A DNA stretch of 36,697 nucleotides, from assembly GCA_903845365.1 (NCBI GenBank), contig CAIMXI010000270.1, positions 1 to 36,697 on the forward strand. Direction: 5' to 3'. The stretch is from an uncultured Geobacteraceae bacterium (GTDB taxonomy: Bacteria; Desulfobacterota; Desulfuromonadia; Geobacterales; Pseudopelobacteraceae). A program made the position numbers and the translations under genes. The notes beneath the pieces were generated by a model. The model was not told the origin of the DNA, searched no databases, and saw only the letters and a list, made by a program, of their open reading frames with translations. Numbering within the stretch: position 1 is the stretch's first letter; each line of letters opens with the position of its first letter. Positions 14,199 through 23,996 of this stretch are shown piece by piece.

Positions 14199-16064
14199 TC
14201 ATGTCCATCCATTATTTTTCATAGCTATCCCAAGCATAATCAAAGCAAACAATCGGGCTCCATTAGCCCTTCCCCTCATCTCTCCGATTATCAGATTTTC
14301 AATTTCCTTACGCTCAATACACAGTGGCAGGTATGGTGCATACTCCCTAACTTTATTACAGTTGTCAGCACGCAGCCAGACATCCATCGGGATGGAAAAC
14401 CCCTGTTTACGGTTTGTATCCAAATCTGGTGGAAGCATTCGTTGTGCAAGGATTCGCTGGATTCGCCTTGTTTCTCCTCCAGAGACTTTCCATCTACTTG
14501 GGATGGCTCTAAAAGCAAACTCAATAAGCCTATAATCCAAAAATGGAGTGCGCATCTCAAGGCTATGTGACATGCTTGCTCGATCTACTTTAAAAAGAAA
14601 ATCATCTGAAAGAACGCTTCCAAAATGTGTTCTTGTCATAGAATCTACAGGATCCTTTCCACGCTTGAAAAGATCGAGTAAAAAAAGTTCGGGCGCAAAT
14701 AGTTTCGATTCAGGTTCGGTCAATATCGCACTGTTTAGAATTCGATTTCGCAAAGCCGTGTCAAAATACGGTGACCCCCAAATAATCTGCTGTAAAGGAC
14801 TGTTTCTAAATGACGCTAAGCGGTTTCGTCCATAAATACCTGCTGGTAACAACTCCGCTAATTTAGCAACCATATTAAGCACCTTAGAAGGTACCCAACG
14901 CAAATCGGTTTGATCGGCTATTGATGTAGCATATATCGGATATCCACCGAAAAGCTCATCTCCACCATCGCCACCGAGAGCAACCGTCACATGCTGACGT
15001 GTAAGTCGCGATACCATGAATGTTGGTAAGATGGAAGAGTCGGCAATCGGCTCGTCCACAAAGGGAGCCAACTCATCCACAATAGCTATGGAAGGATGGT
15101 TAGCCTCCAGAACATGATGATCGGTGCCAAAATAATCTGCCACGCACCGTGCGTAGCCAGATTCGTCAAGCTTTGATCCTGGCAAAGAGATAGTAAATGT
15201 CTTGATTGGACGGTTGGTTTGCCGTGCAGCAGCGGCGACAATTAGGCTTGAATCAAGACCGCCGCTCAATAAAACACCAAGTGGCACGTCGCTTCTCATA
15301 CGAAGGCGCACTGCATCGGTAAGCAACGTCTCAACTCGGTCGGCAAGTTCCTCACCATTTGCATGAGGATCGGGATCGTTTTCCGGGAGTTGCCAATAAC
15401 GCCAAATTTTGAGTGTAAAGCTATTCAAGTCAAGTCTGGCAGCATGAGCAGGTGGAAGCTTCTTTACTCCGGCGGCAAGGCAGTGGTCACCGGGAATGTA
15501 CCCAAGAGCCAGATAGTAGTTCAAAGCAATCGGATCAACACCACTGCGTGAATCTATGGCTTTCAACTCAGACGCAAACTGAAAACGTTCATTTTCATGA
15601 CAGTAATAGAGCGGTTTCTTACCAGCTCGATCACGGGCTAGAAAAACGGAGGGTGGACGTTTACCTACACCTTCGTCATATATCGCCAGCGCAAACATAC
15701 CGTTAAAACGGTTTATGCACTCTTCACCCCAAGCTCGGTAGGCAGCAAGGACAACCTCTGAATCACTTCCACCGTTAAAATGGAAACCGAGCTTTTCAAG
15801 GTCTGCGCGCAATTCACCAAAATTGTATACTTCTCCATTATAGACAATGGTGAAGAGACCATCGCCACTCACCATTGGCTGGTGTCCGGCAGGAGTCAAG
15901 TCGATAATGGAAAGACGGCGATGGGCTAGACCAACACGACCAGAAGGAGATATCCACACGCCACTGTCATCGGGGCCACGATGGGTAAGCCGGTCACGTT
16001 GTTTTTCAAGTAGATCCTGATTTACCGGTTCTGAGTTATTGATGATGCCTATTATGCCGCACAT
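14199..16064 (-). CDS. asnB: Asparagine synthase-like glutamine amidotransferase (AsnB/WbpS type)
   Basis: The 621-residue protein has two domains. The N-terminal Ntn glutaminase has its nucleophile at Cys2 after Met removal (MCGIIGI), plus RGPDDSG, RLSIID and YNGEVYN. The ATP-pyrophosphatase synthetase carries SGGLDSS at 267-273, then GGDGGDELFGGY and KVDRASMSHSLEMRTPFLD. It moves ammonia from glutamine to a carboxylate activated by AMP. In sugar loci such enzymes amidate uronic acids, as WbpS is proposed to do. With the UDP-glucuronate 4-epimerase-like gene in this operon, a galacturonamide is a reasonable guess. It starts 8 bp after gmhA and carries no strong ribosome site, so coupling is likely. 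Confidence 0.92.
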   Translation of the reverse strand: MCGIIGIINNSEPVNQDLLEKQRDRLTHRGPDDSGVWISPSGRVGLAHRRLSIIDLTPAGHQPMVSGDGLFTIVYNGEVYNFGELRADLEKLGFHFNGGSDSEVVLAAYRAWGEECINRFNGMFALAIYDEGVGKRPPSVFLARDRAGKKPLYYCHENERFQFASELKAIDSRSGVDPIALNYYLALGYIPGDHCLAAGVKKLPPAHAARLDLNSFTLKIWRYWQLPENDPDPHANGEELADRVETLLTDAVRLRMRSDVPLGVLLSGGLDSSLIVAAAARQTNRPIKTFTISLPGSKLDESGYARCVADYFGTDHHVLEANHPSIAIVDELAPFVDEPIADSSILPTFMVSRLTRQHVTVALGGDGGDELFGGYPIYATSIADQTDLRWVPSKVLNMVAKLAELLPAGIYGRNRLASFRNSPLQQIIWGSPYFDTALRNRILNSAILTEPESKLFAPELFLLDLFKRGKDPVDSMTRTHFGSVLSDDFLFKVDRASMSHSLEMRTPFLDYRLIEFAFRAIPSRWKVSGGETRRIQRILAQRMLPPDLDTNRKQGFSIPMDVWLRADNCNKVREYAPYLPLCIERKEIENLIIGEMRGRANGARLFALIMLGIAMKNNGWT

Positions 16065-16072
16065 TAAGTGAT

Positions 16073-16654
16073 TTAGTCCTTATCTATGCAACCGCATAGG
16101 CTTTGCATAACTATATGACCAAAGATGGAGTGTATATCTTCTGATATTTGCATATCATCTACATTTGCCCACACATTATGCTGCGCGATATTTTTAAGTT
16201 TGCCACCATTGTAACCAGATAACCCCAAGGTCACCGCACAATTCTCGTTAGCATAATTCACAGCTCTCACTACATTCTCAGAGTTGCCACTCCCCGAAAT
16301 TGCAATGACGAGATCACATGGCTCGAGAATATTTTTAAGCTGTTCAATAAAAATATCCTGAAATGAAATATCGTTACCGTATGCCATTACCAGGCCAATA
16401 TTGTCGACAAGGCAGCGACCACGAAACGGACGCTTTCCTGCTATGAAAACACTTTTGTTCCAATCGGTAATAAAATGAAGGGCTGTAATAGAACTTCCGC
16501 CATTGCCTAAAGTAATTATCTGCTTGCCATTAAACCATGCGTTGCGTATCAAACCTATAGCACTATCTATGCTCTGCATATCAAGCGAGGCTAATACGCC
16601 TGACAAACGATCAAAGTATTTAGAAGATACGCCGCAAAATTGTTTGGTATTCAA
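16073..16654 (-). CDS. gmhA: Sedoheptulose-7-phosphate isomerase (GmhA-like SIS protein)
   Basis: The 193-residue SIS-domain isomerase has TLGNGGSSITALHFITDWNK (phosphate loop), VMAYGNDISFQDIFIEQL and AISGSGNSENVVRAVNYA. The C-terminal SEDIHSIFGHIVMQSLCG helix holds the usual catalytic His region. GmhA converts sedoheptulose 7-phosphate to D-glycero-D-manno-heptose 7-phosphate. The start codon is TTG at 16654, supported by AAGGAG six bases upstream. It is followed by AsnB and preceded by HddA and the HddC-GmhB fusion, so the whole GDP-heptose pathway is contiguous. Confidence 0.9.
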   Translation of the reverse strand: MNTKQFCGVSSKYFDRLSGVLASLDMQSIDSAIGLIRNAWFNGKQIITLGNGGSSITALHFITDWNKSVFIAGKRPFRGRCLVDNIGLVMAYGNDISFQDIFIEQLKNILEPCDLVIAISGSGNSENVVRAVNYANENCAVTLGLSGYNGGKLKNIAQHNVWANVDDMQISEDIHSIFGHIVMQSLCGCIDKD

Positions 16655-16664
16655 TGCTGACTCC

Positions 16665-17648
16665 TTATTGATGATAGAAAATTATACGGCTTCCAAGAGG
16701 TTCAAACTTAATCTCTATAGGACGCAAAATTGAAAGTGATTCTCTAATTGCAGCGTGCGTTGAAAGTGGTGCATAAAACATTAAAAAGCCACCAGCACCG
16801 GCACCTAATATTTTTCCGCCTATTGCCCCTGCCTTAATCGCCGATTCGTACCATTCATCTATCTCTGATGTGCTAATCGCTTCGCTCAGGCTCTTCTTTA
16901 GAATCCAGTTTTCGTGAAGAATCTCCCCAAATACATGAGTGTTGTCCTTCTGAATCTCGCGTTTAAGATCGTATGTGAAGCTAACCATACGCTTTAAAAC
17001 TTCCTGTTTTAGCTCATCATTAGATACCTCTTCTGACTGACGGGCTAATAGAGTAGATGCATTTCGAGATATGCCTGTATAAAACACTAAAATATTTTGC
17101 TCAATCTCTAAAAGGGTTTCTCGTTTGCAAATAATTGGCGATACTTCTACTGTATCATCACGATTAAACTCAATCAGGTTGAAACCACCGAATGCTGCGG
17201 CGTACTGATCCTGCTTGCCAATTGGCGCTTCGCACCGCTCAATTTCGATGTAACAACTGTCTGCACCGAGCTGTTCGCTTGATACATAGCGCCCCATAAA
17301 CGCACTAAGAGCATGAAGCAATCCGACTGTAAAGGAACTGGATGATCCCAAACCTGTACCCTTTGAAGGAATATCTGCAATAGTAGTGATCTCAATACCA
17401 CCGGAAAGACCCAGATGTTCCATTGAAGCACGCACTAAACGATGCTCAATCTCTGCCACGCAATTTACTTCTTCTGTCTTTGAGTAAGCAATACGAATTC
17501 CATCATCAAACTTTTTATTAACGTTTACGAATACGTACTTATCAATTGCAGTGCTTATCACAGCCCCACCATATTTTTGGTAAAAGGCCGGCATATCACT
17601 ACCACCACCAGTAAAACTCATTCTTAGAGGTGTTCTGCTGATAATCAT
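16665..17648 (-). CDS. hddA: D-glycero-D-manno-heptose 7-phosphate kinase (HddA)
   Basis: I start at the ATG at 17648, because MIISRTPLRMSFTGGGSDMP is the standard N-terminus of this GHMP kinase family; the frame extends further upstream without support. The ATP loop is PSKGTGLGSSSS at residues 94-105. APIGKQDQYAAAFGGFN and LGAGAGGFLMFY are the other GHMP motifs. The 327-residue length fits HddA. The enzyme phosphorylates heptose 7-phosphate at the anomeric carbon to the 1,7-bisphosphate in the GDP-D-alpha-heptose branch. It is 17 bp downstream of the HddC-GmhB fusion gene and 10 bp upstream of gmhA. Confidence 0.92.
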   Translation of the reverse strand: MIISRTPLRMSFTGGGSDMPAFYQKYGGAVISTAIDKYVFVNVNKKFDDGIRIAYSKTEEVNCVAEIEHRLVRASMEHLGLSGGIEITTIADIPSKGTGLGSSSSFTVGLLHALSAFMGRYVSSEQLGADSCYIEIERCEAPIGKQDQYAAAFGGFNLIEFNRDDTVEVSPIICKRETLLEIEQNILVFYTGISRNASTLLARQSEEVSNDELKQEVLKRMVSFTYDLKREIQKDNTHVFGEILHENWILKKSLSEAISTSEIDEWYESAIKAGAIGGKILGAGAGGFLMFYAPLSTHAAIRESLSILRPIEIKFEPLGSRIIFYHQ

Positions 17649-17665
17649 AAATTCTCGCTTTTGTC

Positions 17666-19576
17666 TTACGCAGTAGATTTTGAAGGAAATAACACCCTTA
17701 CAGAGTTGCTCCCCGTCGCAGCAATCCAAGGCACTTCCTCTGTCAGGCGTTCCAGATACACTGATTCCGAGGCTTCCAAAGAAAAACCGCGCATTATGTA
17801 TTCACTAATCACACGCTGTTTGCGAACATTTTCATCAATTTCTACAAAAAATTTATGACGATTAGAGTATAACTCGGCAAAGTGAAGTGCTACAACACCC
17901 TCAAAAATCACAATATCATCAGGAGAAATATCCAACGCTTGGACATTTGGTATATGCTCCCGACATGATTTTCTATAACTTGGCAAGCTTAGTTGAGTAA
18001 CTTTCGATTGTGGCTTGTTTATGGATATTATTGCATCGTTAAGGTGCGTCACATCATGGCGTTCCAGAACACAAGTACCACGATCAACCTCATTCAGTAG
18101 CCAGCGATCAGTTGCTATAATATGGCAATTCAAACCCTGATCTTCAAAAATGTCACGCATAACGCTGGCACAGGAACTCTTGCCGCTACGAGATTGCCCA
18201 CCGATAAAAACCATATCACCAGGATGTATGTCATGAATCATTGATTTAATGCTTTGAATAAGTATCGGGTATGTATCCAGTATTAAGGAAACTCCCGCAG
18301 CAAGATCCGGCACAATGAAATCTGGTATAACCCAGTGTTTTTCATCTAAACCTCCATAGCCAGTTTCAACGAGAATAGATTTGAGACCTGCGTTACGTGC
18401 AGTTTGAATATCAACGGTTGAATCACCAATCATCCATGATCGTTCAGGTGCAATATTAAGTTCCTCAATAGCAGTATTGATCATGCCTGTACTAGGCTTG
18501 CGACAATTACATTTTATTTTCAGTTCCGGTACTTCCCCATGAAAACCTTTATCCGGATGATGGGGGCAATAATAGATGCGATCAACAAAGGCTCCGTTAC
18601 GGCCAAGCAGTGTCTCAAGCTTATTATGTATCTGCCGCATCGATTGTAATGAACACTCGCCTCTGGCAATTACCGGCTGATTCGTAACAATGCACACACG
18701 ATATTCCGATTGATTCAGTCTTCGGATTGCAGGTTCCACCCCAGGAAAGAGTTCCAACTGATCAACCGAGTTCAAATGATTCACTTCTCGGTTGATAGTT
18801 CCGTCACGATCTATGAAAACAGCCATTTGTTTGTGATTAAGTGTTGCTCTCTCGATTTTACCCGATTCAAAATCAGCACAAACCTTATCAATGCGTGTCG
18901 GAGTGCCGCAGTCCTTAATATATTCCGGGCTGTTATATCCTCTCAGTGCAAACCCTTTTTTAATCATTTCGGGGAAAAGATGTTTCGCAAAATCAAGTAC
19001 TCCACCGGAAAAACCGCGCCAAGGCTCAAGGTTTGATTTTTGAATCCAGTAAAGTGCCGCATTTACAAGGTTTGGGTAATACAAGTCTGAATCATGTGGA
19101 TAAGGATAAAAGCCGGTTACGTACCCTCGATCATCAATTTCTACCAAATCCGAGTCATGTGGGTGGTCGTTAGGGTGTAAAAAGAGTGTTCCTGCTATTC
19201 CATCAACAGCAGAATGGTAGTTATAGAAGCGCTGGAGGTCAACATCCAGCATTGTATCACCGTACATCAGGAGAAACTCGGGCTCAAGGTGATCAAGTAT
19301 CTGTAAGACTGCGCCTGCGGTACCACACGGCTCACCATCGTCAATGCACTGGATATCGAGTCCCCAGTTATTCTTGCTGCGGCAAAACTCAACAATTGCA
19401 TCTGCCCGATAGTTTACAAGAATAATTACCTGCTCAAAACCATAGCGTTTGGCAAGCAAAATCTGTCTTTCGAGTAACGGCACGCCGCACACATCAATTA
19501 GTGGTTTGGGCAGATTACCCAAACGTTCACGAAGGCGTGTACCTTTACCGCCGGCAAGAATAACGAGCTGTTTCAT
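17666..19576 (-). CDS. Three-domain fusion: HddC nucleotidyltransferase, GmhB phosphatase and a P-loop kinase-like domain
   Basis: This 636-residue protein joins two pathway enzymes and an extra domain. Residues 1-240 are a sugar-1-phosphate nucleotidyltransferase (LAGGKGTRLRERLGNLPKPL, MYGDTMLDVD, CGTAGAV), matching HddC. Residues 250-430 are a HAD phosphatase of the GmhB type: FIDRDGT with D256 and D258, TNQPVIARG, GDSTVDIQTARNAG, and the zinc knuckle CPHH/CNCRK (C337, H339, C356, C358). Residues 450-636 form a P-loop domain with GQSRSGKSS (Walker A, G460-S467) and IVIFEGVVALHF as probable Walker B, resembling uridine/nucleoside kinases. The first two domains would perform the phosphatase and guanylyltransferase steps of GDP-heptose synthesis. 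The role of the third is unknown. The ATG overlaps the upstream SDR stop by 4 bases. Confidence 0.9.
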   Translation of the reverse strand: MKQLVILAGGKGTRLRERLGNLPKPLIDVCGVPLLERQILLAKRYGFEQVIILVNYRADAIVEFCRSKNNWGLDIQCIDDGEPCGTAGAVLQILDHLEPEFLLMYGDTMLDVDLQRFYNYHSAVDGIAGTLFLHPNDHPHDSDLVEIDDRGYVTGFYPYPHDSDLYYPNLVNAALYWIQKSNLEPWRGFSGGVLDFAKHLFPEMIKKGFALRGYNSPEYIKDCGTPTRIDKVCADFESGKIERATLNHKQMAVFIDRDGTINREVNHLNSVDQLELFPGVEPAIRRLNQSEYRVCIVTNQPVIARGECSLQSMRQIHNKLETLLGRNGAFVDRIYYCPHHPDKGFHGEVPELKIKCNCRKPSTGMINTAIEELNIAPERSWMIGDSTVDIQTARNAGLKSILVETGYGGLDEKHWVIPDFIVPDLAAGVSLILDTYPILIQSIKSMIHDIHPGDMVFIGGQSRSGKSSCASVMRDIFEDQGLNCHIIATDRWLLNEVDRGTCVLERHDVTHLNDAIISINKPQSKVTQLSLPSYRKSCREHIPNVQALDISPDDIVIFEGVVALHFAELYSNRHKFFVEIDENVRKQRVISEYIMRGFSLEASESVYLERLTEEVPWIAATGSNSVRVLFPSKSTA

Positions 19577-20559
19577 TGTTTAGCCGCTTCCTGCGCTACA
19601 ATCTGGCGAATGGCCTTACGAACAGCATCTTGCGAACCAAGCCTGGGTGCCCAGCCAAGCGCTTTCAACTTATCCACAGAATAGGAAAAGCGTGGCACAT
19701 CACCGACCCACCCTTTATCGCCTTCACCATAGCTTATCGATGCACCAGTCGAAGTTGCCTGGACTATTTCTTCAGCAATATAACGAACAGTGACACCTTC
19801 GTCACCAGCCCCAATATTAAATACTGAACGCTTTTCCTCAGAGTGTTCACGAATAAAGAGCATTGCATCGATAAGGTCTTCGGCATGCAGATAGCCCTTC
19901 TGCTGAGTACCATTTCCAAGTACATCAAGATTATCGGGCGTTTTTTTCAGTTTCCGGACGAAGTCGAGCATAACTCCATGAGTAGCAGGAATGCCAATTA
20001 CATTCGGGAAGCGGAAAATAAAAGCACGGTGCAGATTATTCTCGGCAGCCGCACTGATCGCAGCTTCTGATGCAAGTTTCATTGCCCCATAATTGGAGAT
20101 TGGCAATAGCGGGCCTATGTTTTCAACGAGCAATTGCTCACCAAGATCCCCATAAATTGCAGAGCTTGAGGCAAACGCCAAAACCTTAACACCTAACTCC
20201 TTCATGACTTCTAAGGTGTTAAAGGTGGTCATGAAGGTATCTTGCAGATCAACGTTCGCATTATACACGCCAGCGGGAATATCCGAATTAGCGGCCAAAT
20301 GCCAAACTTCCGTGATTGGCTCTCGTGCGTGAAAAGCTGCAAATACCTCCTGGTATTCAGTCAAATTGGTCATTTCTACCGTGCTGAAGGAGAAATGTGG
20401 ATTATCACTCAGTCCTGACAAGTTATCGAGTCTTCCACGGCAAAGATTATCAACTCCAAAAACCGTATTTCCACGATTGAGCAGTACTTCGGCAAGATTG
20501 CAACCTATGAATCCGGCAACTCCTGTAATTAAAATAGAAATGGGTGTACCCCCTAACAT
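19573..20559 (-). CDS. NAD-dependent sugar epimerase/dehydratase (extended SDR)
   Basis: The 328-residue extended SDR has ITGVAGFIGCN (NAD-binding GxxGxxG), HLAANSDIP, FASSSAIYG, and YGAMK with Y157 and K161 of the YxxxK dyad. FRFPNVIGIP, GYLHAEDLIDAM and NIGAGDEGVTVRYIAEEI also match the UDP-glucose 4-epimerase-like group. In HddA/HddC loci similar SDRs act on GDP- or UDP-sugars, so it may modify the heptose or a hexose. The annotated ATG at 20559 has no ribosome site. A strong AGGGGGT lies just inside the gene, upstream of an ATT codon at 20541 that begins the first beta strand, so an unusual AUU start cannot be excluded. Confidence 0.85.
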   Translation of the reverse strand: MLGGTPISILITGVAGFIGCNLAEVLLNRGNTVFGVDNLCRGRLDNLSGLSDNPHFSFSTVEMTNLTEYQEVFAAFHAREPITEVWHLAANSDIPAGVYNANVDLQDTFMTTFNTLEVMKELGVKVLAFASSSAIYGDLGEQLLVENIGPLLPISNYGAMKLASEAAISAAAENNLHRAFIFRFPNVIGIPATHGVMLDFVRKLKKTPDNLDVLGNGTQQKGYLHAEDLIDAMLFIREHSEEKRSVFNIGAGDEGVTVRYIAEEIVQATSTGASISYGEGDKGWVGDVPRFSYSVDKLKALGWAPRLGSQDAVRKAIRQIVAQEAAKQ

Positions 20560-20600
20560 AATTTAATGAAATCAGTATACACAGCCATTAACAAAAGAAT

Positions 20601-21797
20601 TTAGCCGTCATTATCTCGTTTCTTTTTTTCTATCAATCGGCACACAAGGTCAATAAAGTTTGTGCAGTAAACCGATATATCCCACTTATGAGCAGTTTCC
20701 TTGCAGTAAGAGCCCATTACTAGAAGATTATCCTTGTCTTCGATCGAACTAGCAATAGCTTTAGCAATATCCAGAGCATTGCTATCCACTAAGAAACCAT
20801 TTATTCCGTTTTCAATCATCTCAGATGGACCAGATGGACAGTCTACGCTAATAACAGGACATCCTAAAGCCATTGACTCCATAATCGTTACTGGCATACC
20901 TTCCCATATCGAAGTTAAGCAAAAAACTTTTGCAATTCTAAAAATAGGATACGGATTTTCTATAAAGCCCGTTAGAAGTACTCTATCAGAAACACCAAGC
21001 TGTCTCGCCAACTCTGTTAATAGGTCAAATTGCGAACCTTCCCCCACAATAATCAACTTTAGGGTTGGGTTGTTCCGATACGCTAAGGCAAATGCTTCCA
21101 GCAACAGACAAAAGTTTTTTTGATTTTCTAGGCGACCAAGCGAAAAGACGACATTATCTTCCTCACTTGCGAAGTCTATGACATTTGGCGGCAATTCCCC
21201 TTCGCTAAGTTCTTGAAGTTTACTGATAACAATCGGTGGGTTCATTACTTCCAATTTATTGGCAGCCAATGCCCAGTTTTTCTCAAAATCTAATTTAGAT
21301 GATGTGCTGACTAACTTAATTACATCTGCCGCTGTATATAAAAACAAAAGATATTTATAAAAAAATTTCATCACCCAATGATGTGATGAGTTATCATTAT
21401 TAATTGAAGTCGTTAGATGCTGATGTTCTTCTATAATTGTTGTTGGGCGATTTTTCTTAAGACCACAAAGTGAAACTAGTAATAACAAATTCATAATAGG
21501 CGCAATCGATAAAATGATATCTGGTCGATGCTCCAAAATAATTTTTCTTAGCCTGTAAACGCTTATAAGAGTATCAAGTTTTGATAACACCCCATTATTA
21601 ATTTTCTTAAGCGCAGTAAAATTAGGAAGCATTCGTATTCTGGAAACACCCTCTGATCGATTTGATAAAAGTACAAGTTCAATATCAAACAAGTCATTAT
21701 CGCAAAGTGAGTCAAGTAGCGATAGACACATTTTCTGTGCGCCAATCAACGCTGTATTTGGCATCAGTGCCATTAGTTTAATCTTACTACATTCCAT
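20601..21797 (-). CDS. GT4-family glycosyltransferase
   Basis: I use the ATG at 21797, which places KIKLMALMPNTALIGAQKMCLSLL at the start, the usual G(G)AxK acceptor loop of GT4 enzymes; this gives 398 residues. In-frame starts at 21809 (ATG) and 21872 (GTG, overlapping the methyltransferase) are possible. The donor domain contains VVFSLGRLENQKNFCLLLEAFA, LIIVGEGSQFDLLTEL and IWEGMPVTIMESMALGCPVIS with the E-x7-E pair, then CPSGPSEMI. These residues bind the diphosphate and sugar of a retaining donor. Confidence 0.9.
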   Translation of the reverse strand: MECSKIKLMALMPNTALIGAQKMCLSLLDSLCDNDLFDIELVLLSNRSEGVSRIRMLPNFTALKKINNGVLSKLDTLISVYRLRKIILEHRPDIILSIAPIMNLLLLVSLCGLKKNRPTTIIEEHQHLTTSINNDNSSHHWVMKFFYKYLLFLYTAADVIKLVSTSSKLDFEKNWALAANKLEVMNPPIVISKLQELSEGELPPNVIDFASEEDNVVFSLGRLENQKNFCLLLEAFALAYRNNPTLKLIIVGEGSQFDLLTELARQLGVSDRVLLTGFIENPYPIFRIAKVFCLTSIWEGMPVTIMESMALGCPVISVDCPSGPSEMIENGINGFLVDSNALDIAKAIASSIEDKDNLLVMGSYCKETAHKWDISVYCTNFIDLVCRLIEKKKRDNDG

Positions 21798-21856
21798 ATG
21801 TAATTCCATGAACCGTGAGTATTTTGAATTTAACACGAAGCATCGACGATGCAAAC

Positions 21857-22639
21857 TTATACCATTCGGCACACCCCTATTTGAATTGATGCGCCACTTA
21901 AATCATCTGGAATAATACGGACGGAGTTATTAACTTGCTCGATCTTATTATTAAGTAGTAGATTTGTTATTGGGCGTCTTATCATATTTGGCAAAAGTCG
22001 ATGAGCCCCTGAACGAACTATTCCTCCTAAAGACAGTCCTGGTAAAATTGGTTTTGCTAATGTTTCAGATACTGAATTCCATTGACCAAACCACCGCTCA
22101 ACTTTAAAACCATTCACTTCTAACTTACGTGCAAATTCTTTTTCATTATATTCACGCAAATGATAAGGCGTCGTATTAATTCGATGTTTCAAGCTGAATC
22201 TATTAAGAGGGGTTGAAATTATCAATGTCCCGTCACTACTCAGTGAAGAATGTAAGTCTTGCAAAAACTTATCACCGTCTTTTTCACTCATATGTTCAAT
22301 TGTCTCAAAAGAGATAATTACGTCGAACTTGCTTTCACTTATTTTAGAAGCATGACGAAAAGACAAATTTGGTCGGCTAAAGTATTTTGAAGCGTGAGCT
22401 AATGCCTCTTCAGAAATATCAAACCCCATAACACTTTTCGCGTCATCACCAAGCATGAATGATCCGTACCCCGCACCGCAGGCAATATCAGCGATATCTT
22501 TCCCACGGACATAATTTTTTGCAAATTCATAACGTTGGCGATGATCAGGGAATTCAGAAAGATATTCATCAATGGTTTCTTGAGTTATCCAGAGGCGCTC
22601 GCCATTAAATTTGTTAGGTGAACTACCGTCATGTTGCAT
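21857..22639 (-). CDS. Class I SAM-dependent methyltransferase
   Basis: The 260-residue protein shows motif I as DIADIACGAGYGSFML (residues 48-63), then VMGFDISEEALAHASKYF (motif II region), KFDVIISFETIEHM (motif IV) and LSSDGTLIISTPLNRFSLKHR (post-motif). This is the UbiE/Methyltransf_11 type, common in polysaccharide loci where it methylates a terminal sugar or a side group. The ATG follows AAAGGAG by about 8 bases. The function of the C-terminal 80 residues is unclear. It lies between Wzx and a GT4. Methylation as a chain-stop signal is possible but not shown. Confidence 0.85.
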   Translation of the reverse strand: MQHDGSSPNKFNGERLWITQETIDEYLSEFPDHRQRYEFAKNYVRGKDIADIACGAGYGSFMLGDDAKSVMGFDISEEALAHASKYFSRPNLSFRHASKISESKFDVIISFETIEHMSEKDGDKFLQDLHSSLSSDGTLIISTPLNRFSLKHRINTTPYHLREYNEKEFARKLEVNGFKVERWFGQWNSVSETLAKPILPGLSLGGIVRSGAHRLLPNMIRRPITNLLLNNKIEQVNNSVRIIPDDLSGASIQIGVCRMV

Positions 22640-22667
22640 TGTATTTTTACTCCTTTTACCTTGTAAA

Positions 22668-23921
22668 CTACTGGATTTTTGGATATTCTTTTTTGATTAT
22701 TGGAAATGTTAGAAATATTATTGTTAGTGCAAAAAGTAATACACCGATGCATACGCCAATAATTTTTATTGTTGTAAAAGCTAGAAAAAAGAACATCACA
22801 GAAAAGCTTACAATGATAGACGCTAATATTACTCGCATGTATTTATTGAAATAGCCAAATGCAAGGAGATAAAAGTTGCAGTTTATTGTAGCTGTCAGGG
22901 CTAAAAAAGGTAAAAAAGACAGCATTCTTATTACTATAATACTTCCCTCAAATTTGCTCCCAAATATCAAATTACTGATCTGCCCTGCGAAAATTAACAG
23001 GAGCAACGATAATATGAATACGGGTGGTAAAGTCTTTTTTGATATTTTTTGAATGAATAACAATGCTTCTTTCTTATCAAGAGAAGCAAGCCTGCTTACG
23101 TGTGGATTAACAGCCTGTGCCAATGTCCCGGACAAACCGCTTTCTATTGCTCTAACAAGTTTAGACCCTGTCGCATAATAGCCAACCGTAATTGGATCCG
23201 TGAATATTCCTAATAAAAAAACATCCGCTAAATTATAAAAACTTATCATTACAGATGATATAAACACATGCCATCCATTGATTATTTGCGATCTAATCTC
23301 GGAAACAGATGGTATTTTAATCTGTAACTTATATAATCTTGCTGCCATTAGGGTGCTGATCAAACCAACAACAATGCATGCTATTGAATTAATAAGAGGG
23401 ACATAAATGTAGTCGCTAGTATTTTTAATTACTGTAATTATTAGAATAACAGACATCAATTTTGATATCAGGTTCAAAATAGCTATATGCTTCATATTCT
23501 CCATTCCCTGAAAAAACCATATAGGGAATAGTAAATTTCCAATAATCGTACCAAAGCTAAATATATATATAATATAGTCTTTGTGTAGCACTTCAAAAGA
23601 AAAAACAGCAATAAGCAGTATAATAAAGCAAACGAACATAAGGACTGTTTTCACTATCATTACTGATGAAAATATTTCAGATGTTTTGTTAAAATCATCT
23701 CTATAAATAGATATCTCTCTTGTTGCCGATAAGTTAAATCCATAGTCGGTAACAAGATTAAAATACTGAACGACAGCTTGTGCGAAAAAAATTATCCCCA
23801 ACTTTTCCGGGCCAAGAACCCTAGCTAAATAAGGAGCCGTGACAAAAGTCAGCAAGATATTAACCACATTGATACTTGATAGAGACAAGAAATTAGAAAT
23901 TAGTTTGCGTTTTTGAGTCAC
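22668..23921 (-). CDS. wzx: Wzx-type lipid-linked oligosaccharide flippase
   Basis: The 417-residue polytopic protein has about twelve membrane helices and the MATE-like Wzx/RfbX start: KRKLISNFLSLSSINVVNILLTFV, APYLARVLGPEKLGIIFFAQAV, YGFNLSATREIS. It moves undecaprenyl-diphosphate repeat units to the periplasmic face. The start codon is GTG at 23921, with a weak AGGCGA upstream. The gene is strongly AT-rich, as is common for wzx. It stands 75 bp downstream of the epimerase and pairs with the Wzy-like protein at 7562-8950 as the export and polymerisation machinery. Confidence 0.9.
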   Translation of the reverse strand: MTQKRKLISNFLSLSSINVVNILLTFVTAPYLARVLGPEKLGIIFFAQAVVQYFNLVTDYGFNLSATREISIYRDDFNKTSEIFSSVMIVKTVLMFVCFIILLIAVFSFEVLHKDYIIYIFSFGTIIGNLLFPIWFFQGMENMKHIAILNLISKLMSVILIITVIKNTSDYIYVPLINSIACIVVGLISTLMAARLYKLQIKIPSVSEIRSQIINGWHVFISSVMISFYNLADVFLLGIFTDPITVGYYATGSKLVRAIESGLSGTLAQAVNPHVSRLASLDKKEALLFIQKISKKTLPPVFILSLLLLIFAGQISNLIFGSKFEGSIIVIRMLSFLPFLALTATINCNFYLLAFGYFNKYMRVILASIIVSFSVMFFFLAFTTIKIIGVCIGVLLFALTIIFLTFPIIKKEYPKIQ

Positions 23922-23996
23922 TTGTCGCCTGAATGAATTTTTTAAATATAGTATTTAGTGTTCGATTCACTCTAAACACCATCCAGCGAGTTTTCC

